Part shown: one piece after another, positions 9,122-17,778 of the stretch
Layout: each line of letters opens with the position of its first letter
Position numbering within the stretch: position 1 is the first letter of the stretch
Assembly (NCBI GenBank): GCA_910592005.1
Contig: CAJVPP010001710.1
Coordinates: 1-18,256 of the forward strand
DNA from: Funneliformis mosseae
Taxonomy: Eukaryota; Glomeromycota; Glomeromycetes; Glomerales; Glomeraceae
Direction of reading: 5' to 3'
Length of the DNA stretch: 18,256 nucleotides
Notes under the pieces: generated by a model
The model's input: the letters and a program-made list of their open reading frames with translations, nothing else
What the model was told of the DNA's origin: nothing
Databases searched by the model: none
Made by a program: the position numbers and the translations under genes

Positions 9122-10020
9122 GTGTTATACTTATTTTTAATATTCTAATTTTTATTATTATTTTTATTATTTTACATATATTTATTTTACTTATATTTTA
9201 TTTACCAAATTAATTAGTTTAAAGCATAGTAAATAGTTAGCTATGATAAAAGAAATTTTGTATAAATAGATAGACTTTTTGCTTATATTGTAAATTAATT
9301 CTTTTATAAATTAGAAAACTCTCTTATGAATATGAATTTCAGTATTAATAAAAAAATCATATAAAACTTATATTTTTCTGCCACTTCATATCTTTATATA
9401 GTTTGATGTAATCCCTATATATTATTTGTAATTGAGTTTATCATTTAAATTCTTTAATTAAATTATTTGTAATTTTGTCTTTTAAGTCTTTATACTTGAT
9501 AGATTTGCTAAGTTTAACATGTAAAGTTGATAACATTAAGAGTTAGACAGATTCTAACGTCTTAACTGCAATAAGTCACAGTTAGTAACTTCAAGTAGAG
9601 ACTTGACAACATGACCAACTCAAGTTGAAGAATTCCACAGTAACAATATGCAATTTAATAACATTTTTAAAAATCTGTATATGTTCTATTTTAGAATTTA
9701 AAAGAATTTTACATATAGTAGTGTTGTAGGTTTTTTGAAGTGATATTTGCTTTTTAGATTTCTAAACTTTATCTAAAATATAAGTTAGATGAGTAGTTTG
9801 TTTACCTTTCTTTATTAGAGTAAATAATTTAACCTGATATTTCTTTAATTTTTTGGATTTTTTCCAACTTTGAATCTTTGTAAGACTTGCATTAGTATTT
9901 ATTTGTGATAGCTGGACTTTACTGAATATTACAAATATTGTATCCTTAATTTGTAATATTAAAATATCATGAAGGTATTAATGTTATTTTAATAGCTATT
10001 AATAAGTATTGAAAATATAA
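9122..10020. other. AT-rich stretch, no gene recognised
   Basis: No open frame or family motif is supported. Between 9560 and 9650 the sequence is somewhat less AT-rich and one + frame (LNCNKSQLVTSSRDLTT, stop, PTQVEEFHSNN) is weakly coding-like, possibly an upstream part of the relic that starts at 10021. Confidence 0.4.
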
Positions 10021-10682
10021 GGAATTGACATCCCTGGCTCTTACTATAAGACAGAAGCCCTTATTGATAGGTAATACTGTAATAAATCTTAATTTAATAC
10101 TAGCTAAGTGCAGATCATAATATTAATTTACTGCAAGTTTTACCAGTTTAATTCTGAAAATGAATATCATAGGATGCGTATAAACTATATGTGTCAAAGA
10201 TCATGAACTTGTAAAATATGATAAATTTGTGTGACTATGTAAGTGATCATATGCACATAGAACTGATTGAGTTTGAAATTTGTGTTAGGAGGCTGGCCTA
10301 TAATAAGTAAATACTGTATCATTTGTAAGAAGGTTATTTCTAATAATAGGTTATGATAAGTTAATGGTAGATGCTATATAACTTAAATTAAATAAGAGTC
10401 ATAGAGTTACAAGTATTTTCTAGTTAAAATGCTATAATATTTATAATCAATTAGGGTTTAAAAAGCCTAAGTTCAATTCTCAGGGTGATTTTAACAGTCT
10501 GAACATATTAATTATATTAGATAGTTATTCTGAATTAGGTTGATAAAGACTCCTCTTTTCAATAATTAGTCAGAATCTATTGTACTGATAGTATCAGGGT
10601 AAGCTATATGATGTTCAGGATGTATAACTTATCATGATATCTAATATTCAGCAATTCAGACTAACTTTAAATATAGCTAAGA
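10021..10682 (+). pseudogene. Decayed + strand coding region, family not recognised
   Basis: Readable fragments follow each other on the + strand with frame changes and stops: IDIPGSYYKTEALIDR, then NTVINLNLILAKCRS in the next frame; DHELVKYDKFV, then YVSDHMHIELIEFEICVRR; KYCIICKKVISNNRL with a C-x2-C pair; NKSHRVTSIF; LGFKKPKFNSQGDFNS; and SESIVLIVSG, then CSGCITYHDI and YSAIQTNFKYS. Base composition is less extreme than the surroundings, which supports former coding. The piece ALIDR plus NTVINL resembles the start of a retropepsin-type aspartic protease (ALID-S/T-G-A), but the catalytic Gly is lost across a frameshift and no reverse transcriptase motif follows here. I would not name it from this. 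It could be a retroelement remnant or a decayed host gene. Confidence 0.42.
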
Positions 10683-10718
10683 GGTGCTTATTTTTATATA
10701 TAATTCATATTGGATATA

Positions 10719-10875
10719 TGGGAGGGTTTCTAGGAAAATCAGGTTCCGAGAAATTTTTGACTTAAATTAAGAACTTAATACATTTTAATCTAATAATATC
10801 AAAAACTAAAATGCAATAAAAATCTCAATTTTGTTAAAAAATTCCCAGAACCTGATTTTCCTAGCAATCAACCCA
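10719..10875. mobile_element. TA-flanked MITE, 157 bases
   Basis: The ends are inverted copies of each other: both contain CTAGGAAAATCAGGTTC, beginning TGGGAGGGTTT at the left (10719) and, inverted, TGGGTTGATTG at the right (ending 10875). Similarity runs for about 45 bases with scattered changes. TA flanks both sides (10717-10718 and 10876-10877). The centre is AT-rich with no coding capacity. The size and TA duplication fit a Tc1/mariner-type (Stowaway-like) MITE. Confidence 0.78.
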
Positions 10876-10918
10876 TATGAGCCATAGTCAGAATATTTAG
10901 ACGACTGAGTTACTAGAA

Positions 10919-11890
10919 TCAAAGTAAAAAAAAAGTATTGAAAACATTAAAATTATATATAAATCTTATCATATTTATATTTAAGTAAGCAAACTTAAAG
11001 CATAATAAATATTTTTTCATAAAAAGACATCTAATGCTTTGGATAAATTTATCAAAAAATACAGAGTGATTTGCTGATATATATTCTTTCATAATTTTTT
11101 TACAATTCTTTTTGTGTTGATATATTGATTTAGTAAACATCTCTTTTTTTATATTTTTAATCAGATTCTATAATAAAATAATTTAAATTTAAATATAATT
11201 TATATTTAATATATAAAATATATCAGTATTTTTACGTAAAAATATAAACTGAAATAATATAAACAATTCTTATTTTTTCAAAAGTTTTATCAATATTTAT
11301 ATGCTTAATATAATCCTCTTTCAATTTTATGCTTCTTTCCTCTAGTTTTTTAGTTTGAGTAACATCATCATAGGTGCAATCTATTTTACCCCTTATTGAA
11401 TAACGTTATTTCTGGTCTTTCAATCATGAATATAATCACATGATCACTATGCAATACCTAAATTTTAGTATTCTTTCAATTCAGATCACTTTTGACTGCA
11501 TATATGATATATACATATGTTAAAAAAAATATTTTATTCATTTATTATAGTGGCTGAATACTAAAAAAAAGAATGCTTGTATCAGCTAAACTAATATAAA
11601 ATAAAATAATCATTGAATACATTTATACTTCTTACTAAATATGATATTTTGAAAAGTGCAAGTATGCATGAAATTTATTAGTTTTTCGACAAATTTGAAT
11701 TAGAAAAAAGGTTTAATATTATCTGATCCTTAAATTTTATTAACTAATTGATTAAAAAAATCATTTTTTAATATATGTTCTTTTTGGTATCCTTTTTAAT
11801 GTTCTTTATCCTTATTATTTGGAATGCTCTTCTTATTATTACCTATATCATTTTATTCTTACTAGGAGTATCAAAACAGATTGGAAAATG
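10919..11890 (-). pseudogene. Second decayed multi-exon gene on the - strand, unrecognised
   Basis: Read from high to low coordinate, coding-like blocks appear: NDIGNNKKSIPNNKDKEH, stop, KGYQKEHILKNDFFNQLVNK (about 11850-11740), then NIKPFF and FKFVEKLINFMHT; MIERPEITLFNK (about 11430); IDCTYDDVTQTKKLEERS and IKLKEDYIKHINIDKTFEK (about 11390-11275). After a possible acceptor tatag at 11172-11168, an open exon 11167-10919 carries SIYQHKKNCKKIMKEYISA and ends in TAA. The blocks lie in several frames with TAA stops mid-block. It follows the larger relic (11900-14985) on the same strand and could be its neighbour or a separate gene. No domain was identified. Confidence 0.38.
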
Positions 11891-11899
11891 AATCTCATG

Positions 11900-14800
11900 T
11901 TATGAAGGTGAAAGACATGCATTTTCACATGATTTTTGAAGAGACTCAAGTGGATCTTTATTGTCATTTTTGTCCATCACCTCAATGGAGTTGCTGATGA
12001 TTTTCTATTTAGAAAAATTTTTGGACATTAATATATACAATGGTGATCAAAAGTATTGCATCACTTTCATATTAAATTTAAAATATAAATTATGAAAGCT
12101 AGTATAACAAATTTATATTTGTTTTAAACCCTAAATCTCCAACATTATTTAAAATAATTTTTTTGCTTAATTCATAGTATAATTTCATATAAATTGTTTG
12201 ATTTACAAAATATTGGATTTTCAACTTTTTATTTAGAATAATAATAATAAAAATGAATACTTAATTTTCGTTCTCTAAGTAATTAAGAGTTTGCATTTCA
12301 AACATTGTAAAAACTGGATTATTAGTTATAGAGAAATCGGCTTTTAAAAATTATAAAAATCAATATTACACATGTAAAATAGCAATTTTTAGTAATTTTT
12401 GTGATTTTTAAAAGCCAATTTCTCTATAACTAATGATTCAATTTTTACAATGTTTGAAATGCAAACTCTTAATTACTTAGAGAACGAAAATTAAGTATTC
12501 ATTTTTATTGTCATTATTCTAAATAAAAAGTTGAAAATCCAATATTTTGTAAATCAAACAATTTATACGAAATTACACTATAAATTAAGCAAAAAAATTA
12601 TTTTAAAATAATGTTGGAGATTCAGGGTTTAAAACAAATATAAATTTGTTATGCTAGCTTTCATAATTTATATTTTAAATTTAATGTGAAAGTGATGCAA
12701 TACTTTTTATTGCCACTGGTATTATACTTATTAATAATGATGTTTGCTCACATAAGACACAAACTTTTGCTTTCCATGCAAGTACGATCATAGGAAGGAC
12801 TTTCTTGCCAAACTCGTTAATGGTTGATAAAACAGTCAACATTTTTGAACGAGATATTCCGCATATGTATCCTGCCAGAAAGTCTAATCTGAGCAAAAGC
12901 ATAAAAAGACCTAAGGAAGTGGACAGAATTAGTAAAATTAGTCGAGAAGTCACTGGCTAATAATATATATAACACAAAGCATACCTGCATGTATCAAACC
13001 AATGGTTTTAAGGCTTCTGATTTTGCTTTCTTTTGATTCTGCAAGAGTGCATAAATTATCGAATTGGTCTTTCATCATTTTGGGTGTCTTAATCCCCTCT
13101 CTTGAAGTAATTTTGTTCCGTTCAGACTATCGTACAACTTGCTAGCTTTGCCACAACTATATTCTGTGTTGAATCTTCATATTAATATATCCCCTTGTCT
13201 TCCCATGATCTTTTTCTCCATTGACTTCACAGATGCAACAGTTCAATTTCTATTTTTTTGAATTGATAACGCAAGACTACTCGATTCTTCCCTATTCTAA
13301 TAATACAGAATTTAGATAATAACATTTAGTTCCATAGATAGTAAAAAAAATATATCATCTTATTTTACCTTATCACCCTCATTCCTTTTATGCTATCAAA
13401 ATAACAATCTATAAGAGACCATACATGTATCATGAACCATGCTTCTATATTGGTTCTATCTATGAAACTATCTGTTTTAAACTCACGAACTCTATATAAA
13501 TGAGATAGCATATTAATTTCAAGTATATTTTCAGACTTGAAAAAGATTTTATACCTACAGATTATAAAGTATGTTTCTAATCCAGTTGTAATCAAAGTGT
13601 CTTACTGTATCGTATAAATCATTCCATTGTTCTGTTTTAAAAATGAGGTTCCTTAGTTCAGAAGTTGAGTTTTATTCAAACATAGAAAAAGGAGTTGTCA
13701 GAACATTTCGTTTATGAACAATAGCATACTACATTATAATTATTCAAATAAATAAGCAAATCTCAAGTATGGTTAGTAATGCCTTCGATTTATAGTTGCA
13801 TATTTCTTTAATCTTAAGCAGGGTAAAGATTTCTTCTTTGATAAAAGTTTCACCATTTAGATCACATATGAATGAATGACAAAGACTTTTGAAATATTAA
13901 ATATTATGAAAGTAAAGACTAATAAGTTGATTAAAACAATCAATACTTACTGTTCATAGTGGTATTTTGTTCCAAATTTATATAGTTTATCTTCACATAA
14001 TCTTTTTTGTAGACAACACCCATTTTTTGGTATCATCCATTTTTTGATATTCTTCAGTAAATTCTTTAAAATCAAGCTTAGAAAGAGGAACTTGCACATA
14101 TTCATTTTCATCATCTTGTATATCACTACTGCTTTTCGCCAACAATTCATCATTATCAGCATCATTAGAAATCAGACTTTCATCAACTAAAAAATCATAG
14201 ACGAAGATAATTTTACAGTAAGCTGTGAACCTTCTTGTTTAAATTCGAAGAAAAATACAATGCATATAATTACCTGGAGATACAGACGAATTTGGCAGAG
14301 GCTTTTTATCACATTAGCATTTTTTTGATAAGTCTTGCTCAACTTAAAATGTTAAAATAATTAGTTTCGCAGTTCTTAACTTCCTAGCTAAAAAAATTAC
14401 TAGAAGCGAAATTTCCATTCTTGTTCATATATATAAGCACCTCTTCTTGATTTCTTTTAACATTAAAAATTTTGCCATTGACGGTTTCAATTGATTGAGT
14501 ACCTCCCAAAAATGCACTTTTAGATAATATATTGTGAATATTAACTGAGGATAGATTTAACTCCCGATTCTGTACAATTATCAATCGAATTCATAAACTC
14601 GTTAGGAAGTTCTCATTAATAAATGCAACAACAAATTACAACTTACTTTAGCAAGTTTTTCGCAGATTGCAAATAAGTGTTGAAGAAATTGTTTTGAGAA
14701 AGATTTTTTATTGACTTTATAATCGAAACTGAGTTAATTATTTAAATTCAGCACGAGTTAACAAATCAAAGAAACATACCATCTATATTTGCCGAAGCCT

Positions 14801-14985
14801 TTTTATAAGCTCACGAGTTTCATTCGAGACTGTCTATTCTGCTATATTATTAAGATGAGAAATATACGCATCTTCTAGATCTTTTCATGCTTTCTCTGGA
14901 AGAATTCTTAAATAATCAAACTCAAAGTCTTTAATAAAATCACAGAATCGCTGAGGTATTGACTCATTTATAATGAACTAGTCGC
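11900..14985 (-). pseudogene. Large decayed multi-exon gene, possible PD-(D/E)XK-nuclease-like C-terminal region
   Basis: At least ten blocks read in order on the - strand. These include RFCDFIKDFEFDYLRILPE (about 14955), KQFLQHLFAICEKLAK (exon ending GTAAGT, about 14650), NRELNLSSVNIHNILSK (acceptor at 14577), YQKNANVIKSLCQIRLYLQ (donor near 14275), QVPLSKLDFKEFTEEYQKM, EDKLYKFGTKYHYE, CHSFICDLNGETFIKEEIF, TEQWNDLYDTVRHFDYNWI, IEAWFMIHVWSLIDCYFD (about 13420), MEKKIMGRQGDILI, SLNGTKLLQERGL and KTIGLIHAG. A clean intron (12984-12911) follows, then GYICGISRSKMLTVLSTI, EFGKKVLPMIVLAWKAKV, and finally SIEVMDKNDNKDPLESLQKS ending at TAA 11902-11900. Several stops and frameshifts show decay. From memory this resembles an expanded, uncharacterised gene family of glomeromycete fungi; the GDxI spacing to a later Glu suggests a nuclease-like fold, which is speculative. 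A 682-base foldback element separates the last two blocks. Confidence 0.6.
12038..12719. mobile_element. 682-base foldback element with 323-base inverted arms
   Basis: The left arm, 12038-12360, and right arm, 12396-12719, are inverted copies at roughly 94 percent identity by eye, with a 35-base loop. The ends read CAATGGTGATCAAAAGTATT and, inverted, CCAGTGGCAATAAAAAGTAT, like Tc1-type terminal repeats (CAGTGG). TA flanks each side (12036-12037 and 12720-12721). About 17 of 18 differences are transitions, plus two single-base indels. There is no open frame of its own. It sits between the last two coding blocks of the decayed gene 11900-14985, next to a possible donor (AAGTATA), so it may have entered an intron. 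A transcript would fold into a long hairpin. Confidence 0.87.
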
Positions 14986-15200
14986 GAAAAAAAAAACTGA
15001 TCAACGTGATAATATCCCTAGAATAGGTTAAGATTTCCCTTTATGATAATTATAGTTAAATGATCAAATAATCATTAAATAATACTACACGTAAATCTTT
15101 ATAGACTTTTTAACTCAACTTTCTTAATTACATACCGAAATGGAAAACAAAGTTGAGCTGGGTGAAAATAATACATTTTTTCATTCTTAAGAGACAGACT

Positions 15201-15436
15201 TGTACTTTGTGAGCTTCGCTTTGTCCTTTTATAAGACCCGGAGTCTTCCCACATTTCTGATGTGCTTTATGAGCTCCGCTTTATCCTTTTACTAGACCCG
15301 AAGTCTTCCTACATTTCTGATGTACTTCGTGAACTTTGCTTCGTCCTTTTATAAGGCCCAGAATCTCCCACATTTCTGATGTATTTTGTGAACTTCGCTT
15401 CATCCTTGTATAAGACCCAGAGTTCCTCACATATGC
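15201..15436. repeat. Four tandem copies of a 60-base unit
   Basis: Copies start at 15201, 15261, 15321 and 15380 (lengths 60, 60, 59 and about 57) and share words such as gcttcgctttgtccttttat and cccacatttctga. On the - strand the unit is exactly 20 codons and encodes repeats like GLIKGRSKVHEVHQKCRK; an open frame 15541-15281 runs through copies 4, 3 and part of 2 before a stop. The 59-base copy would shift the frame, so the array is not simply a preserved repeat protein. Divergence between copies is around 10-20 percent and mostly C/T or A/G. Confidence 0.85.
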
Positions 15437-16308
15437 TCTTTTAAACTCGCATAAATTTGCTTTGTAGCTTAAAAAAAAATTATATTGTAACACCAATGAA
15501 AAAAATATTACTTGATACAATTTATGACCTTTTAAATTCAAACTAAAATATTAATAATAGAAAAGTAACAAGGTGACAAATGGTAGAAATAATATGATGC
15601 TAACAAAGAAGGAGGGATACGTAGATACTAGGTCACTTAATGCGAGTCCCAGCATCAAGTTATTTTTTTGCTCTCAATAAATTTTTTACAGCTAATTTAT
15701 TTCTATGCCTATTGCTAATTATGAGATACTCATAACAATACTCTTTTTCTACATTAGGTTTCAGAAATAAATTATTACACCCATATCTACAGGATTTCTG
15801 TCTACTTATAATACTATCACTCGCACTAACTATGTAAAGATTATTTCCCATAAGAGAACTTCTACAAGGTCAAGTAATTTCAAAACTACAGCGTAAATCT
15901 GAAAGGTTAGCAACTGAGGCAAACAAAAAAAAATAATTCTTCCAATTCACACTTACTGATATAGTTCATTTTCACAATATTCTATTCCACTGCATATACA
16001 AGAAATTGATTGCTTAATTTTTCATGTGTTATCGTCAGAACGAGAGTTTGACACGTGAAGATGCTTATGTCAGAAAAATTACTTTTTGCTGTGCCGTTGC
16101 ATGTCAGGTAAGTAATTAATTTTACTGTCTATTATACGGATGATGATGGTCAGTGATTTTCTCAGTGAAGATCAAAATGATGATACAGTCTCTGGCGAAA
16201 AGAATGGCAGATACATTTTTGAAGGTATATAAATTTTTTATTATTAATTGCAATTGTTTTTTTTATTATTTAAAGAGTAATACTAACACAACAATTTTTA
16301 TTATATAA
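15437..16308. other. Stretch with scattered exon-like pieces but no assembled gene
   Basis: On the - strand 15851-15660 is open for 63 codons with a cysteine-containing stretch (CRYGCNNLFLKPNVEKEYCY); no family is recognised. On the + strand 16024-16107 encodes a 28-residue piece (RQNESLTREDAYVRK) followed by a good donor GTAAGT, and a second open piece at about 16145-16225 (VSDFLSEDQNDDTVSGEK) is followed by gtatat. The two cannot be spliced in one frame with the visible acceptors. These could be remnants of former genes or chance. Confidence 0.35.
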
Positions 16309-16930
16309 TTAATATTTTGTATAACCTCCTGCATCAATGCATACTTAAACCCAGTTTGGCATGCTTTTGATGCACTAAAGTAATACTATTATCGAAATCA
16401 TCCCATTGCTGTCAGATTATGGTAAGAAAAATCTACTGAGAGATTTTTTTTATCTTTTGCCACCAAATCCTTGACTTTTCTCTCAAAATTTCTCTTTAAA
16501 ATAGCCTATACATTTTTGATACGATTCAGGTCTAGGTTGTACAAAAGTCTAGAAAGAATCTGCCTTAGAAAACGATTATTCAAGTCATGCTGAATGTTTC
16601 GAGAGGTGTATTACAGATCATTTTTCTTGTAAAAATAGAAACGTAAACAAGATTCTCAAGGAAAAATTTCCTTCGCATTACAGATGTTTACTGCATAAGT
16701 AATTTAACAGAATTTCATTATATTTCAAGAGAAGATGGCATCATTTCGCAGATAAAATTAAAAAAAATGAATAACAAATAATTTTTATAACTTACCTTTT
16801 AAAATTAGCATTCCATTATCTGATTTGGTAAAATTAACAATGGTCCAAAATTGGAAAACGGTGATGCTGCAACTAAATATATGATGTGATATATCTACCA
16901 CCATTTTTTTCACCGGTGACTGTATAATAA
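16309..16930 (-). pseudogene. Decayed Tc1-like transposase, C-terminal half
   Basis: On the - strand, from high to low coordinate: TVKNGGG-like remnant near 16920, then SDNGMLILKG followed by GTAAGT (near 16800) and an acceptor tgcag before VNICNAKEI, which suggests an intron. A scrambled QEN.PVIHLS-type block around the third acidic region follows, then LDLNRIKNV where Tc1 proteins have DLNPIENVW, then RKVKDLVAKDKKNLSV, and the very typical C-terminus IKSMPNWV, stop, VCIDAGGYTKY ending at TAA 16311-16309. The catalytic Glu is replaced by Lys (IKNV) and frames change repeatedly. Inverted terminal repeats were not found. Confidence 0.75.
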
Positions 16931-17343
16931 GAAGAGTAATATGTCCAGTTTATTTTGGGACATCTGTAGAGGCAGAAAAATCGATTAACATCATGATGAC
17001 ATGTTTCAAAAAACTAGCTGAATGATAAACTATCCTGCCTTATTATTACTTCACAAAATTTATGAATTCGTTTGATCAAGAATATTAATATGTAAATATT
17101 GGTAAGTTTGATTAATTTTATTAGTTACTTAATTTTTGATTGTATTTGCATCAGATCAAAGGGTTCATTAACTATCTCGCATTCTTTTTATATGATTTGT
17201 AGTGGATCTAAGAAAATTTTGTTAATATAACAAATCCAATAAACTCATCAAAAATGGAATATTAATTAGGGATTACATAAAAAATTTCTGTAGCAATTGA
17301 GTCGATCTATTACCTTCAATTTTCATTTTCGTTTTATTCTAGC
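16931..17343. other. AT-rich stretch between Tc1 relic and hAT-type MITE
   Basis: Nothing is supported here. It may contain the lost N-terminal part and left end of the Tc1-like element, but no motif or terminal repeat is legible. Confidence 0.4.
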
Positions 17344-17495
17344 TAGTGTTTTAGACGAAACTAGTTTTGCCAATTTGATCTGCAAAAATCTTTCCAAATT
17401 TAGGGTTTTGGAGGTTTTAGATAGTTTCAGATCATAGAAAAATTCTCTAGGCAAAACGTTTCAGATGTTGAAAAATAGTTTCGCCTGAAACACTA
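17344..17495. mobile_element. hAT-type MITE, 152 bases, perfect 8-base target duplication
   Basis: The left end reads TAGTGTTTTAGACGAAACTA and the right end, inverted, TAGTGTTTCAGGCGAAACTA, with about 25 bases of terminal repeat. The flanks are identical: ATTCTAGC at 17336-17343 and 17496-17503. An 8-base duplication with TAGTG-type ends is diagnostic of hAT elements. The interior (GC somewhat higher, with gttttggaggttttagatag) has no coding capacity. Confidence 0.9.
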
Positions 17496-17778
17496 ATTCT
17501 AGCATTATGATCAACCTCTCAAATCATTAATTCATGAGATAAATTATTTACTAGAACTTTCAGAAAAATAACGCATAATAAAAGTGCTTATTAAGACAAT
17601 GATTTATAGTATTTCATAAAATATCATAAATGCCACAAAATTTTGTGATAATCACAAAATTTCCTATCGTATGCATAAATAAGACACATAACTCACAGTA
17701 TAGATAATCTTTTAACAATGTAAATCTACTAAACTATAAGTAGAAAAATCATAAATATCATAGACGAACTTCATTAAA

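Noticed and set aside
10425..10498. tRNA-like or tRNA-derived SINE sequence: GTTAAAA and TTTTAAC ends with a T-arm-like ctaag TTCAATT ctcag
   Set aside because: The T-arm and the acceptor strand are separated by five extra bases, no D-arm or anticodon arm folds correctly, and the stretch also reads as part of a decayed coding region.
12719..12959. + strand open frame (containing FERDIPHMYPARKSNLSKS) next to the foldback element
   Set aside because: The - strand frame here matches the ordered blocks and a clean intron of the large relic, so the + frame is its shadow.
17634..17647. 14-base palindrome CACAAAATTTTGTG followed by another cacaaaattt
   Set aside because: Short AT-rich palindromes are expected by chance here; no flanking element or gene gives it meaning.
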